Source: Paenibacillus phytohabitans (GTDB lineage Bacteria > Bacillota > Bacilli > Paenibacillales > Paenibacillaceae). From it: 64,000 bases of DNA. A program made the translations under genes and the position numbers. A model generated the notes under the pieces. It saw only the letters and a list, made by a program, of their open reading frames with translations, searched no databases and was not told the origin of the DNA. Where the stretch lies: NCBI RefSeq assembly GCF_013141775.1, contig NZ_WHOB01000062.1:1-64000 (forward strand). The letters run 5' to 3'. Positions 44,912-53,470 of the stretch are shown here, one piece after another (the first letter of the stretch is position 1; each line of letters begins with the position of its first letter).

Positions 44912-44965
44912 CAGCGGCAGTCAAAGACTTTATTTATCAGTCTTTGACTGCCGCTGCTTTTATTA
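44912..44965 (+). terminator. Strong hairpin after the nucleotidyltransferase gene
   Basis: Perfect 18-bp arms, CAGCGGCAGTCAAAGACT at 44912-44929 and its complement at 44939-44956, a nine-base loop, then CTTTTATT. A terminator or part of the mobile unit end. Two smaller hairpins lie before it (GGTCACTC/GAGTGACC near 44759 and CCTAA/TTAGG near 44796). Confidence 0.8.
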
Positions 44966-45066
44966 ATGGATCAGTCTAAGACTTTATTTTCACCGAACAA
45001 CCAGTACGTTGACTATCGATGCATTAGTGAGATTACCGGTGCGTAGAGTGATACCGGCACTGTTCC

Positions 45067-46272
45067 CTAGTTCGTCAACTGGTGCAGCACCATAGCGCAA
45101 GCGCCTGCTGCCACCGAGCGTTCACCCAGTCTGCTGCGGGTGAAGCGGACGTTATACTGCTCGCGGTAATAGGTCCGCTCAAGGGCGATCCGGGTCGCCT
45201 CCTGATAGAAATCATCGGCCGCGAGGAATAGCGGGCCGCCGAGGATGACTTCCTCGGGATGGAGGATATTGATCAGATTGGCCAGCCCGATGCCGCAGTA
45301 GACGGCCATCTCGTGGAACAACCGGACAACCTCGGGATCACGGGCATGGAGCGCTTCTATTAGATGGGCGAATTCCAGCTGCTCCGCACTCTCGGCCAGG
45401 CTGCGGAGCAGCCCGCTGCTGCCCAGCCGCCAGACTTCACGCGCCTGTCTCTCCAGGGTGTGGATGGACACATAGCTCTCCCACGCACCGGCGTTGCCGC
45501 CGGGAATATGCGGCGGCAGCCCGGAGCCTTCGATGATCATCTGTCCGACAGCCCCCTCGGTATCAATCATGCCATAGAGCAGCCGTCCATCATTCATGAT
45601 GGCGGAGCGCAGGCCGATTCCGGCATGGAGGTAGAGCAGATGATGCTGCATCCGGTTACTGCTGGCCCAGTATTCGCCCAGCAGAGCCGTATTGGCTCCA
45701 TTGTCCAGATATACCGGCACAGCCAGCCGCTGTTCCAGCAGCTCCTTAATATGTACCTGAGACCAGCCCGGCGCAGTGAACCGTGCCGGATTCAGGATAA
45801 CTCCGGCCTGGCGGTCCAGCGGGCCGACTGCGCCGATGCCAAGTCCCGCGACCCGGCCAAGATCAATGGAGGCTGCAGCTAGCATCTGCAGTGCCTGACT
45901 ATGTAAGGATTCCATCAGATGCTCCGGGGTAAGGGCGGTATCCATGTTCCAGGTATATTCGCCCAGCAGCTGCAGATGAAAGTCCATCAATACGAGCTTG
46001 GCATGGGTACGGGAGATCTCCAGTCCCAGCAGATAGGCATAGGAAGGATTGGTCTCATAGAGAGTGGGACGGCGGCCTCCGGTAGATTCGCCGAAGCCGA
46101 CTTCAACCAGCAGCTCCAGGGACAGCAATTCATCCAGTATGCGTGTTAACGTGCTTATGGTCAGTCCGCTTTCGTCCAGCAGACTTTGTTTGGAGACGGT
46201 GCCGTGTTTTCTTACAGTGAAATAGATTTCCCTGGCTTTGGGATTGGCGATAAGTTCATGAATAAGCAGCAA
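45067..46272 (-). CDS. ROK family transcriptional regulator (XylR/NagC-like)
   Basis: A 401-residue protein. An N-terminal winged helix-turn-helix (TVSKQSLLDESGLTISTLTRILDELLSLELL, residues about 25-56) is followed by a ROK sugar-kinase-like domain with GLGIGAVGPLD, LDNGANTALLGEYW and VILGGPL. Such repressors sense xylose, glucose or N-acetylglucosamine-type sugars. TTG 46272 is eight bases after AAGGAGAG; a longer frame to 46341 has no such site. It stands alone, 126 bp downstream of the ABC permease stop on the same strand. No sugar gene is adjacent, so its operator is likely elsewhere. Confidence 0.84.
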   Translation of the reverse strand: MLLIHELIANPKAREIYFTVRKHGTVSKQSLLDESGLTISTLTRILDELLSLELLVEVGFGESTGGRRPTLYETNPSYAYLLGLEISRTHAKLVLMDFHLQLLGEYTWNMDTALTPEHLMESLHSQALQMLAAASIDLGRVAGLGIGAVGPLDRQAGVILNPARFTAPGWSQVHIKELLEQRLAVPVYLDNGANTALLGEYWASSNRMQHHLLYLHAGIGLRSAIMNDGRLLYGMIDTEGAVGQMIIEGSGLPPHIPGGNAGAWESYVSIHTLERQAREVWRLGSSGLLRSLAESAEQLEFAHLIEALHARDPEVVRLFHEMAVYCGIGLANLINILHPEEVILGGPLFLAADDFYQEATRIALERTYYREQYNVRFTRSRLGERSVAAGACAMVLHQLTN

Positions 46273-46398
46273 AGACGGTTCTCTCCTTATGAATATACTA
46301 AACCTGATGAATAGACAAGACCTGCTTTTACAATGACACAAAAAGCAAGGTGCCGCAACTGTCCCAAGGAGAGAATAGACTTGCAGGGTTCCATCCGG

Positions 46399-47211
46399 TT
46401 ATAGCGGTAAATCCCGCCGTCTGAACAGCTGTATGCCGATCGTGAAGCAGGCCAGCCCAATCATCAGCAGCCAGATGGAGACCTCTGCCCAGGCTGCTGT
46501 TCCCTGGACAATCTCGCCGGGACGGTAGAAGCTGAATAGGGTGAAGAAGCGCAGCACATCCAGCTTATCACTGATTTTGCCGAGAATATCGAGGGTGAAG
46601 AACCCGAAAGTGACCGCCCCGGAGATTCCGAGCGCCTTCTTCTCGTCATTGCAGGCACAGGAGACCAGGAAGCAGAATCCGCCGATGGCGAAGAACAGCA
46701 GAAAAGCCACCAGGTTAAGCTGGCTGAACCGGGCAATTCCGAACTCGTAGCCGCTGCCGAGGAACCAGGCTTTGCCTGCGAAGCCGGATAGTGTGGTCAC
46801 AGCCATTATGATGAACAGGGAGGTAACCAGCACCATCGCCTGGGTGAAGGCCACCTTGCTCCGTGTTGTCGGTGTAGCCAGCAGGTAGGCCATCGAGCCG
46901 CGGTCCACAAGTTTGGCCACCAGCTGTGTGGACATCTGTACGCAGACTATAGCCAGAATCAGGACGAGAATCAGCCCGTAATATTCGCCCGAGATGAAGC
47001 CCTCCGCGCTTGAGAAGCCGTTATTCAGCCCGAAGGCCTTGCCTACGCCTTCCGGCATCGCCTGCACCAGATCGTTCAGCGCCTTCGTGTTATCTGCCAG
47101 GCCGGGGTAGAGCCAGATCATGAACAGAATATAAAAAGCCGAACCCCCGGCGTAATTCATAATCCCCCGCAGGTTGACACGCATCATTTCCTTATATAGG
47201 GCCAGATTCAT
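46399..47211 (-). CDS. ABC-2 type exporter permease
   Basis: A 270-residue membrane protein with about six helices (GGSAFYILFMIWLY, GLILVLILAIVCVQMSTQLVAKL, MVLVTSLFIIMAVTTL and others). This is the ABC-2/YeeB-like exporter class. Its ATG overlaps the stop of the ATPase gene by 4 bp. It should form a homodimer with two copies of the ATPase. The exported compound is unknown; TetR control suggests a drug, lipid or peptide. Confidence 0.82.
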   Translation of the reverse strand: MNLALYKEMMRVNLRGIMNYAGGSAFYILFMIWLYPGLADNTKALNDLVQAMPEGVGKAFGLNNGFSSAEGFISGEYYGLILVLILAIVCVQMSTQLVAKLVDRGSMAYLLATPTTRSKVAFTQAMVLVTSLFIIMAVTTLSGFAGKAWFLGSGYEFGIARFSQLNLVAFLLFFAIGGFCFLVSCACNDEKKALGISGAVTFGFFTLDILGKISDKLDVLRFFTLFSFYRPGEIVQGTAAWAEVSIWLLMIGLACFTIGIQLFRRRDLPL

Positions 47212-48095
47212 TGCACCTTCGCCTCCCGGTCATAATAGTCCATGAAGATATCCTCCAGGTTCTGGGTAAAGATATCCATGCTGCGGACCGGATATTTCGC
47301 AAGCTCAGCGGTGAACGGATTATAATTGCCTTGCACGGCAATCCTCACCCGGTTGCCTGCGATAGAATCTATTATCAGGCCGGAGGCGGCGAACCGCTGT
47401 GCATCTTCCGGGGTCTCGAATAGGATTTCAAACAGCTTGCGCTGCATGGATTGCAGCTCATGAATATTCTTCACGGCCACGATGCTGCCGTCTTTGATAA
47501 TCGCTGCGCGGTCGCAGGTCCGTTCAATCTCCTGAAAGCTGTGCGAGGACATCAGGAAGGTGGTTCCGGCTGCTTTTTCCTCCAGCACCAGCTGGGTGAA
47601 GATCTTCTGCATCAGCGGGTCCAGGCCGGAGCTGGGCTCATCGAGAATGATCACTTCGGGGCTGTGCATGAAGGCGGCGACAATGCCGACCTTCTGCTTC
47701 ATGCCCTTGGACATTTTGCGGATCGGGGTGGCCGCATCAAACTGAAGGCGCCGGATCAGCATCTCCCGTTTGGCTGTGTCCTTCACGCCCTGCATGGAGG
47801 CCATGAACTGCAGGAAGCTTGCTCCGGTCATGCCGTCGATGAAGCTGATCTCGCCCGGCAGATAACCGGTATGGCGCTGCACCTGGCCCTGACCCTTCCA
47901 GGCATCGAGGCCATTGATCGTTACCGAGCCGCGGTCTGGGCGCATGAAGCCCATAATATGCCGGATCGTTGTCGATTTGCCGGCGCCGTTGGGGCCGAGG
48001 AACCCGAATACCTCACCTTTATTCACGGTAAATGAGACATCGCGAATCCCCTTGCCGTTTGAAAATTGTTTCGTTAAACCTTCCACTTGCAGCAT
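47208..48095 (-). CDS. ABC exporter ATP-binding protein
   Basis: A 295-residue ATPase. Walker A is GPNGAGKST at residues 34-42. The signature is MSKGMKQKVGI (degenerate, with MSKGMKQ for LSGGQ). Walker B and following are VIILDEPSSGLD. After the ATPase core a C-terminal domain of about 80 residues resembles that of drug and lantibiotic exporters. It is the first gene of the operon, with a good promoter at 48152-48180, and is divergent from a TetR-family gene that probably represses it. Confidence 0.88.
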   Translation of the reverse strand: MLQVEGLTKQFSNGKGIRDVSFTVNKGEVFGFLGPNGAGKSTTIRHIMGFMRPDRGSVTINGLDAWKGQGQVQRHTGYLPGEISFIDGMTGASFLQFMASMQGVKDTAKREMLIRRLQFDAATPIRKMSKGMKQKVGIVAAFMHSPEVIILDEPSSGLDPLMQKIFTQLVLEEKAAGTTFLMSSHSFQEIERTCDRAAIIKDGSIVAVKNIHELQSMQRKLFEILFETPEDAQRFAASGLIIDSIAGNRVRIAVQGNYNPFTAELAKYPVRSMDIFTQNLEDIFMDYYDREAKVQ

Positions 48096-48151
48096 GCTGC
48101 CACCCCCGACAGAAAATAATGAAATAGTATTGAATGGATATTTCAGATGTT

Positions 48152-48180
48152 ATAATAGTCCCAGGCTACGCCTAAGTCAA
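48152..48180 (-). promoter_or_regulatory. Sigma-A type promoter of the ABC exporter operon
   Basis: On the minus strand TTGACT (48175-48180), a 17-bp spacer and TATTAT (48152-48157). One of the best housekeeping promoters in the window. Confidence 0.7.
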
Positions 48181-48187
48181 TATAATT

Positions 48188-48206
48188 ATGAAATGAATTC
48201 ATTCAT
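48188..48206. promoter_or_regulatory. Candidate TetR operator
   Basis: ATGAAATGAATTCATTCAT is a 19-bp near-palindrome centred on GAATTC. It lies between the divergent TetR and ABC genes, just upstream of the -35. Confidence 0.5.
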
Positions 48207-48270
48207 ATATTTCATTATTTTTTCGGGTAGGGAAACAGCCCGGCTACAACGTCAAGTTAGGGTGAAGGAA

Positions 48271-48870
48271 ATGAACGGTTTTGAGAAGCGGACGGCTCTA
48301 ATCAAGGACAAAATCATGAAGACAACGATCTCCATGCTAAACACCTGGGAGCCGAAGCGGCTGAGAATTGCGGACATTGCCCGGGAAGCCGGCGTGTCAC
48401 AGGTAACGATTTATAATTATTTCGGGAGTAAAGAGGCGCTGATTAGCGAATCTTTCAAGGATTTTATCCAGCAGGCTATTGATGAGTTCAGGGAGGAAAT
48501 GAGGCGGCAGCAATCGCTCAAGGAACTGATTGCCTATAGCCTTTTTAAGGAGAAGGAGACCTATTCCAGCCTGCCGCCGGCGTCAATCAAGGAGATTATG
48601 GTTGATGATCAGGAGATGTACGTATATATTCAGCGGCAATATGAAGAGCAAATTGTACCACTGATGGTACAGATGGTGGAAGAAGGCAAAGCCCGGGGAG
48701 AAATTTCGGATAAAGTGTCAGTGAAAGCGGTTCTGCTGACCATACAGTTATATATTAAGAGCTCGGGAGAGATGCTGGGCAGCCTGGCAGGGCATGAGGA
48801 TAAGGATGCGTTTCTGGAGGAGCTTATTCACATCTTCTTCTATGGCTTATGCGGCCGGGAGCCGCAATAG
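48271..48870 (+). CDS. TetR/AcrR family transcriptional regulator
   Basis: A 199-residue protein. The N-terminal helix-turn-helix, RIADIAREAGVSQVTIYNYFGSKEALI (residues about 31-58), is typical TetR. The C-terminal helical half would bind a ligand. ATG 48271 follows GGTGAAGGA; an open frame extends back to 47914 but runs through the divergent ATPase gene and lacks a start signal. It likely controls the ABC exporter and itself through the palindrome at 48188. Confidence 0.87.
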   Translation: MNGFEKRTALIKDKIMKTTISMLNTWEPKRLRIADIAREAGVSQVTIYNYFGSKEALISESFKDFIQQAIDEFREEMRRQQSLKELIAYSLFKEKETYSSLPPASIKEIMVDDQEMYVYIQRQYEEQIVPLMVQMVEEGKARGEISDKVSVKAVLLTIQLYIKSSGEMLGSLAGHEDKDAFLEELIHIFFYGLCGREPQ

Positions 48871-48927
48871 ACGCGGCGCCGGCAACAGTCCGGTAAGGCA
48901 GCTTGCATAGCAGAACACAGCATCTGG

Positions 48928-49383
48928 CTAGAGCAGCGCCTTGAAGGAATGGCGGATCACATCACCGCGGCTGATGATCCCGACCAGCACACGGTTACGC
49001 TCAACGGGGACCTTTTTGATCTGCTTTTTGCCGAGAATGGTGGCGATCTGTTCAATGTCCTCTTCGTAGTGCACAGTGACCACTTTCTTCTTGGCGATGG
49101 CCATGACGTTCAGATTGAGCAGCTTGCGCGTCCGTTCTTCGAACTCATCATTATCCCCGACGAATACATTGATCTGGAAAAAAGAATCCACAATCAGATC
49201 CTCATGCCTGCCGATATAGCGCATAATATCTCCGTCGCTCAGATAAGCGACAATCTCGTTCCGGTCATTGACTACAGGCATGCCGCTGATCCGGTGGGTG
49301 ATGCATTTCTCAATAAAAGTCCGTACAGTGTCTTCCTGCTTGACCTTGTAGACCTGGCGGATCATGAACTCATGGGCTTTCAT
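48928..49383 (-). CDS. CBS-domain pair protein
   Basis: A 151-residue protein made of two CBS motifs: AHEFMIRQVYKVKQEDTVRTFIEKCITHRISGMPVVNDRNEIVAYLSDGDIMRYI (1-60) and VMAIAKKKVVTVHYEEDIEQIATILGKKQIKKVPVERNRVLVGIISRGDVIR (90-146). CBS pairs bind adenine nucleotides and act as energy or c-di-AMP-type sensors. ATG 49383 follows CAGGGGGAACC; a frame to 49455 has no ribosome binding site. It is convergent with the TetR gene and divergent from a MarR gene. No partner domain, so it probably acts in trans. Confidence 0.85.
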   Translation of the reverse strand: MKAHEFMIRQVYKVKQEDTVRTFIEKCITHRISGMPVVNDRNEIVAYLSDGDIMRYIGRHEDLIVDSFFQINVFVGDNDEFEERTRKLLNLNVMAIAKKKVVTVHYEEDIEQIATILGKKQIKKVPVERNRVLVGIISRGDVIRHSFKALL

Positions 49384-49421
49384 ATAGGTTCCCCCTGAAA
49401 AGTATCTCATGCACAAATAAG

Positions 49422-49457
49422 TTGCATAATGAAAGTATATACTTGTATTATACAAGT
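49422..49457 (+). promoter_or_regulatory. Promoter and overlapping palindromic operator of the first MarR gene
   Basis: TTGCAT (49422-49427), 18 bp, then TATTAT (49446-49451). A perfect dyad, ACTTGTA-TTA-TACAAGT (49441-49457), covers the -10, as expected for MarR autorepression. Confidence 0.6.
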
Positions 49458-49501
49458 GGAAAGAACGATGTCAATGAAGAAAGAGAAGAGGATGGAATCG
49501 C

Positions 49502-49936
49502 ATGGAGAAACGTTCAATAGAGACGATAGAGCTGGAAATGGCGGTTCTTGTCCGCCGTCTGACCTCACTTACCACGTACAAAAAAATCGGCAATCTCGAC
49601 CGGGCGGCCTACCTGCTGCTGCATCAGATTGCTTTCAATAACGGAACTGCCGGAGTGAAGATGCTCTCCGATGAATTCCAGCTGGATATCTCCACCGTCA
49701 GCAGGCAGGCGGCTGCACTGGAGAACAAGGGATATATCATCCGTGTACCGGACCCTGTAGATGGACGGGCCTATACATTGCAGATTACGGAGCTGGGCGG
49801 AGAAATTCTGGATGAGAACCGGCAGATGCGGCAGGAAATAATGGGCAAGCTGCTGGTAAACTGGTCGGATGAAGAGGGAGATTCCTTCGGGGAGCTGCTG
49901 CGGAAATTCAATGCGACTTTTCTGGAAGAGGATTAA
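49502..49936 (+). CDS. MarR family transcriptional regulator (1)
   Basis: A 144-residue protein with a winged helix-turn-helix: GVKMLSDEFQLDISTVSRQAAALENKGYIIRVPDPVDGRAYTLQITELG (about residues 51-99), including the DxxDGR wing. ATG 49502 follows AGAGGATGGAA. It has a promoter with an overlapping palindrome. No cysteine suggests it is not an OhrR-type thiol sensor. The target could be itself, the CBS gene or the genes downstream. Confidence 0.85.
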   Translation: MEKRSIETIELEMAVLVRRLTSLTTYKKIGNLDRAAYLLLHQIAFNNGTAGVKMLSDEFQLDISTVSRQAAALENKGYIIRVPDPVDGRAYTLQITELGGEILDENRQMRQEIMGKLLVNWSDEEGDSFGELLRKFNATFLEED

Positions 49937-50017
49937 CCAGGGCGAGCCGTTTCCTGAGTGGAGGGTTTGGGCTGTTTTGGGCTATACTTAAGTTAATAAA
50001 GCTTATGGGGTGTACCG

Positions 50018-50485
50018 ATGAACGAAGATAAATATGAACATATTGATGACTTAATAGAGGCTTTTCAGCAGTTTGCCCGGATGAATTGGCGCAAGACGAC
50101 GCTCTGGGGACTGAAGCCGAGTGAAATCCGCGTGCTGGTCTCGATCAAAAAGGGTATGGAGCAGGAAGGCAACAAGGGGCGGACGGTTTCCGATATCAGC
50201 AAGCTCCTCAAAGTGACTTCTCCCACGGTCACGCAGATGGTGAACAGCCTGATTGCCCAAGGCTACGCTGTGCGCACGCCGGATAGCCAGGACCGCAGAA
50301 TCAGCGACATTACACTAACGGACAAGGGTGCGCATCTTGCCGATATGGCGGTGGCGAAATCCCGGGAGACCTTCCAGGGGATGATTGACCATCTCGGCAA
50401 AGAACGAAGTGAGACCTTAAGCGAGCTGCTGAACGGGGTATACGAATATTTCGAGCAGCTGAATAGCCAGCAGAATGATTTCTGA
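50018..50485 (+). CDS. MarR family transcriptional regulator (2)
   Basis: A 155-residue protein with GRTVSDISKLLKVTSPTVTQMVNSLIAQGYAVRTPDSQDRRISDITLTDKG (about residues 54-104), a full MarR helix-turn-helix and wing. It is 81 bp after the first MarR gene on the same strand and convergent with the efflux pump. Start ATG 50018 has a GGGGTG-type site close by. A shared terminator ends it at 50554. Confidence 0.85.
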   Translation: MNEDKYEHIDDLIEAFQQFARMNWRKTTLWGLKPSEIRVLVSIKKGMEQEGNKGRTVSDISKLLKVTSPTVTQMVNSLIAQGYAVRTPDSQDRRISDITLTDKGAHLADMAVAKSRETFQGMIDHLGKERSETLSELLNGVYEYFEQLNSQQNDF

Positions 50486-50511
50486 ACAGTAATATTGGGC
50501 ATTGTATACAA

Positions 50512-50556
50512 AAAGAGATGTCCCGCAGCTGCAGCTGTTCCGGGACATCTCTTTGT
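50512..50556. terminator. Bidirectional terminator between MarR (2) and the efflux pump
   Basis: AAAGAGATGTCCCG pairs perfectly with CGGGACATCTCTTT, with A on one side and T on the other, between convergent genes. Confidence 0.85.
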
Positions 50557-50583
50557 TGTTTATAGGATTAACTTGTGAATCTG

Positions 50584-52218
50584 TTAATGCCCTGCAGGCG
50601 CAGTTTCCTTCCGCAGCTTGCTCCCCGCACCGGATTCCTCTGCGGCAGCCTCTGTCTTGGATTCGCTGGAACGCAACGGAATCTCCTTCAGGAACAGAAC
50701 AAGCACGGCTGCAATAACGAGCAGCGCAGTACCGCTCAGGAACACTACCGTCAGGGAGTCGCTTAGCGCCCCGCGCAGCATCTCAATCAATTGATTGAAG
50801 AGCGGCCGGATCTGCTCCGGCAGCGTTGTATGCAGCTCTTTCAGCTTAGGCTGGTCTAGCAGTAGCTGCGGATTCATGAAGGCTGTAAGCTGCCCCGCGG
50901 CTTCCGGATCAAGCTTGGACAGGTCGGGACCTTTGCCGGAGGCCACTGCAGATTCCAGCTTATGCGTAAGAGTTGTGTTCATCACGGTACCCATAACGGC
51001 AATCCCGATAGTACCGCCAAGGTTACGGAAAAGAGTTGTGGTAGCTGTAGCTACGCCCAGCATCTGCGGAGCCACGGCGTTCTGCACGGTCAGCGTGAAT
51101 ACCGGCATCGCCAGTCCGAGTCCGATCCCGAACACGATCATGCTGGCCACAGCCATAATTATGCTGTTCATGAAGGCCATCATGATCATGGCGGCGACCA
51201 TAAACGGCATGCCGATCATGGCGTAGCGCTTGTATTTACCAGACTTGGAGATCCAGCGTCCGGCCAGTGTGCTGAGCACAATCATCATCAGCGACATCGG
51301 CATGTTGATGAAGCCGGAATTGGTCGGGGACACGCCCTCGACCCCTTGCACGAAGAACGGCAAATAGATCATGGCGCCCATCATGCCCGCATTCATCAGG
51401 AAGCCGATAATCATCGAGATGGTGACAATCGAATTCTTGAACAGGGAGAGCGGCAGCACCGGACTCTTGGCTTTGCGCTCAATCAGAATCAGAATGACTG
51501 CACCGGCAATCGCTGCCGCGAACAGTCCGAGAATCTCCGGTGAACTCCAGGCATATTTGGTGCCTGCCCAGGAGAAGCCGAGCAGCAGGGCGACGATGCT
51601 GAGGGACAGGAAGATGGAGCCCGGATAGTCAATCGTTTCGGAAGTTGCGCGCGTTCCTTTGGGGAACATTCTCCAGATCATGATGAACGCTACAATCCCG
51701 AGCGGCAGGAAGATCCAGAAGATCCAGCGCCAATCCATATGATCGACCATGAATCCGCCGAGGGTAGGACCGATTACGCTGGAGAAGCCGAACATGGCCA
51801 TCATAATTCCCGTCCACTTCGCCCTTTCCCGCGGAGCGAACAGGTCGCCTACGGCAGTGACGGTGGCCGACATCAGAATTCCGCCGCCGACGCCCTGTAT
51901 CCCGCGGTAGGTGATCATCTGATAGATGTTGTCAGACAAGCCCGACAGGAAGGCCCCAATGATAAAAATAACAATCCCGGCGAGCAGGAAGGGCTTGCGG
52001 CCGTAAATGTCGGATAACTTACCGACCAGCACCGTGGCAATGGTGGAGGTCAGCATATAGATGGTGATTACCCAGGTGTAATGCTCAATTCCGCCCAGGA
52101 TGGCAATAATCCGGGGCATTGCGGTGCCGACAATTGTCTGGTTGATCGCCGCGAAGAACATAGCCGCCATTAAGGCGATCATAATGGTTACTTTCTTTTT
52201 TTGCGTGAGATGCTCCAT
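50584..52218 (-). CDS. DHA2-type MFS multidrug efflux transporter (EmrB/QacA-like)
   Basis: A 544-residue transporter with about 14 membrane helices. The opening KVTIMIALMAAMFFAAINQTIVGTAMPRI is characteristic of the EmrB/QacA class (helix 1 with the D/N-xT-I-V-x-x-A-x-P motif). Motif A is GKLSDIYGRKPF and the proton-linked motif C lies near GPTLGGF. It uses proton exchange to export drugs. The ATG at 52218 is preceded by AAAGGAGAG. It is divergent from MarR (3), which very probably represses it via the dyads at 52253-52297. Confidence 0.88.
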   Translation of the reverse strand: MEHLTQKKKVTIMIALMAAMFFAAINQTIVGTAMPRIIAILGGIEHYTWVITIYMLTSTIATVLVGKLSDIYGRKPFLLAGIVIFIIGAFLSGLSDNIYQMITYRGIQGVGGGILMSATVTAVGDLFAPRERAKWTGIMMAMFGFSSVIGPTLGGFMVDHMDWRWIFWIFLPLGIVAFIMIWRMFPKGTRATSETIDYPGSIFLSLSIVALLLGFSWAGTKYAWSSPEILGLFAAAIAGAVILILIERKAKSPVLPLSLFKNSIVTISMIIGFLMNAGMMGAMIYLPFFVQGVEGVSPTNSGFINMPMSLMMIVLSTLAGRWISKSGKYKRYAMIGMPFMVAAMIMMAFMNSIIMAVASMIVFGIGLGLAMPVFTLTVQNAVAPQMLGVATATTTLFRNLGGTIGIAVMGTVMNTTLTHKLESAVASGKGPDLSKLDPEAAGQLTAFMNPQLLLDQPKLKELHTTLPEQIRPLFNQLIEMLRGALSDSLTVVFLSGTALLVIAAVLVLFLKEIPLRSSESKTEAAAEESGAGSKLRKETAPAGH

Positions 52219-52252
52219 GGCAGGGTACTCTCCTTTGATCCTATACGTATTA

Positions 52253-52297
52253 TAGTTTGGCTTTTTATGATATTCTAATTAGGTAGCCAAACTACCT
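52253..52297. promoter_or_regulatory. MarR operator region of the efflux pump
   Basis: TAGTTTGGCT (52253-52262) and its perfect complement AGCCAAACTA (52285-52294), plus AGGTAG-CCAAA-CTACCT (52281-52297). A further GGTAGGTAA lies near 52391 by the MarR (3) promoter. Confidence 0.6.
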
Positions 52298-52424
52298 TTT
52301 ATGTATAATACACAACTATTTTAAACATCACAATAATTTTATTTTTTATCGGAAGATAATAGCGGTTTGTATTGATTTTCACATGTTAGGTAGGTAATCT
52401 AATGATATAGAACGGAGGTGTCTC

Positions 52425-52925
52425 ATGAGTATCCAGGACAGTCAGGAAAGGCAGCTGCTTATCACACTGGAAAATATAAAACGCCTAACCCCCCGTCAGC
52501 AGAGCATGGACTCTATCCCGCATGGAGAATTTGTAACGATGTTTGTCATACATGCAGCCATGAAGCAACAGGAGGCGGATGAACAGGAACGCGGAGGCCC
52601 GTGCCGCGGCCTGATGGTCTCCAGATTAAGTGAGCTGATGCAGGTCAGCCGGCCGACGGCTTCACAAATGGTCAGTACGCTGGAAGAGAAGGGTTATATT
52701 GAACGCGTGATGTCCGAAACCGACCGCAGGGTCATCTATATCTGCCTGACGGCCAAAGGCCAGGCGGTATTCGGCAGCAGAATGGACCGTTATTCGGATG
52801 TGCTGGCCGAGATTATCGATAAAGTGGGCCGGGAGGAGATTGATCAGCTGATCTCGACCTGCGGCCGTCTGATGGAAGCCGTGAACGAGGTACGGCCGCG
52901 GGTAATGGGGAATGCGTCCGAATGA
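52425..52925 (+). CDS. MarR family transcriptional regulator (3), probable efflux repressor
   Basis: A 166-residue protein with SRLSELMQVSRPTASQMVSTLEEKGYIERVMSETDRRVIYICLTAKG (about residues 63-110). GAACGGAGGTG gives a strong ribosome binding site for ATG 52425. A likely promoter is TTGATT-17 bp-TAATCT just before it, overlapped by a GGTAGGTAA motif related to the pump operator. The divergent arrangement with a DHA2 pump is classical for local repression released by the pump substrate. Confidence 0.86.
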   Translation: MSIQDSQERQLLITLENIKRLTPRQQSMDSIPHGEFVTMFVIHAAMKQQEADEQERGGPCRGLMVSRLSELMQVSRPTASQMVSTLEEKGYIERVMSETDRRVIYICLTAKGQAVFGSRMDRYSDVLAEIIDKVGREEIDQLISTCGRLMEAVNEVRPRVMGNASE

Positions 52926-52992
52926 GCCGTAATCCGGGTAACTTATAAACCTGTAAGCGATGAAGACTTTAAACTATAAATTCCACTTTTGC

Positions 52993-53020
52993 TAACCGTC
53001 TGATTTCAGGCGGTTTTTCT
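52993..53020 (+). terminator. Terminator of MarR (3)
   Basis: AACCGTCTGA pairs with TCAGGCGGTT (one G-T pair) and is followed by a T run, TTTTTCTG. Confidence 0.75.
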
Positions 53021-53109
53021 GTTGCGTTATTATCGCAGATTGGGCCAATGTCCTCTCCACAGCAGGCAATTTCTGCTTGGTCCACACGTAAAGAAGAAGA
53101 GAAGGCAGC

Positions 53110-53300
53110 TAAGTGGAAAAACGACATCTAATAACGCAGAAACCTCTGTATACGGTAGATAGTTGGAGAAATAGCACTTGCTGCCACACGGATCGGAGAA
53201 AAACGAGGGAAGAGGGGAAATTAGGTGGAGAAAATCCAGCTAAAATCGGTAAGGCTACCCGTGAGGCCGTGGGAAGTGGAGGAAATCCATTTAATCTCTG
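53110..53300 (+). repeat. TGGAGAAA-box intergenic element
   Basis: TGGAAAAA, TGGAGAAA, CGGAGAAA, TGGAGAAA and TGGAGGAA occur with the T (or C) at 53114, 53164, 53194, 53226 and 53277. Spacings are 50, 30, 32 and 51. Open frames through it are short and repeat-derived. Confidence 0.6.
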
Positions 53301-53367
53301 GGGCGCCATTCACCATCACAAGGAGCAATAACTGCAGGAAAACTGGATGCCCGCCTGAGTTTTGTCC

Positions 53368-53470
53368 CCCGTGAACAGGGGAAGCTGTACGCCGAACACC
53401 GCAGATGTACCTATCCAAGGAGGGCAGAACCCCTCTATGATCAACTCGTATGGAAAGCGCTACCATTATT
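53368..53470 (+). promoter_or_regulatory. Conserved regulatory leader, copy 1, with cre-like site
   Basis: It aligns with 60886-60990: two TGTAC boxes (53386 and 53406), then TATGATC, then a TCGTATGGAAAGCGCTACCA block. The AGCGCT core at 53456-53461 is cre- or LacI-like. A second one, AGAAAGCGCTTTAT, lies at 53538-53551. Upstream of the GH27 gene. Confidence 0.55.

Larger units (their letters stand above)
43758..45041 (+). mobile_element. Putative small non-autonomous mobile unit carrying a nucleotidyltransferase gene
   Basis: A 38-bp direct repeat (43758-43795 and 45004-45041, two mismatches; core TTGACTATCGATGC) flanks an AT-rich segment. Just inside lie 19-bp inverted repeats, AAAATAAAGTATTAGACTG (43824-43842) and its complement (44972-44990), with one mismatch. 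A second related copy, AATAAAGTTCTAGACTG, is at 43805. No transposase is present. The direct repeats could be a target duplication or two units of the local 20-bp repeat. Confidence 0.5.
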
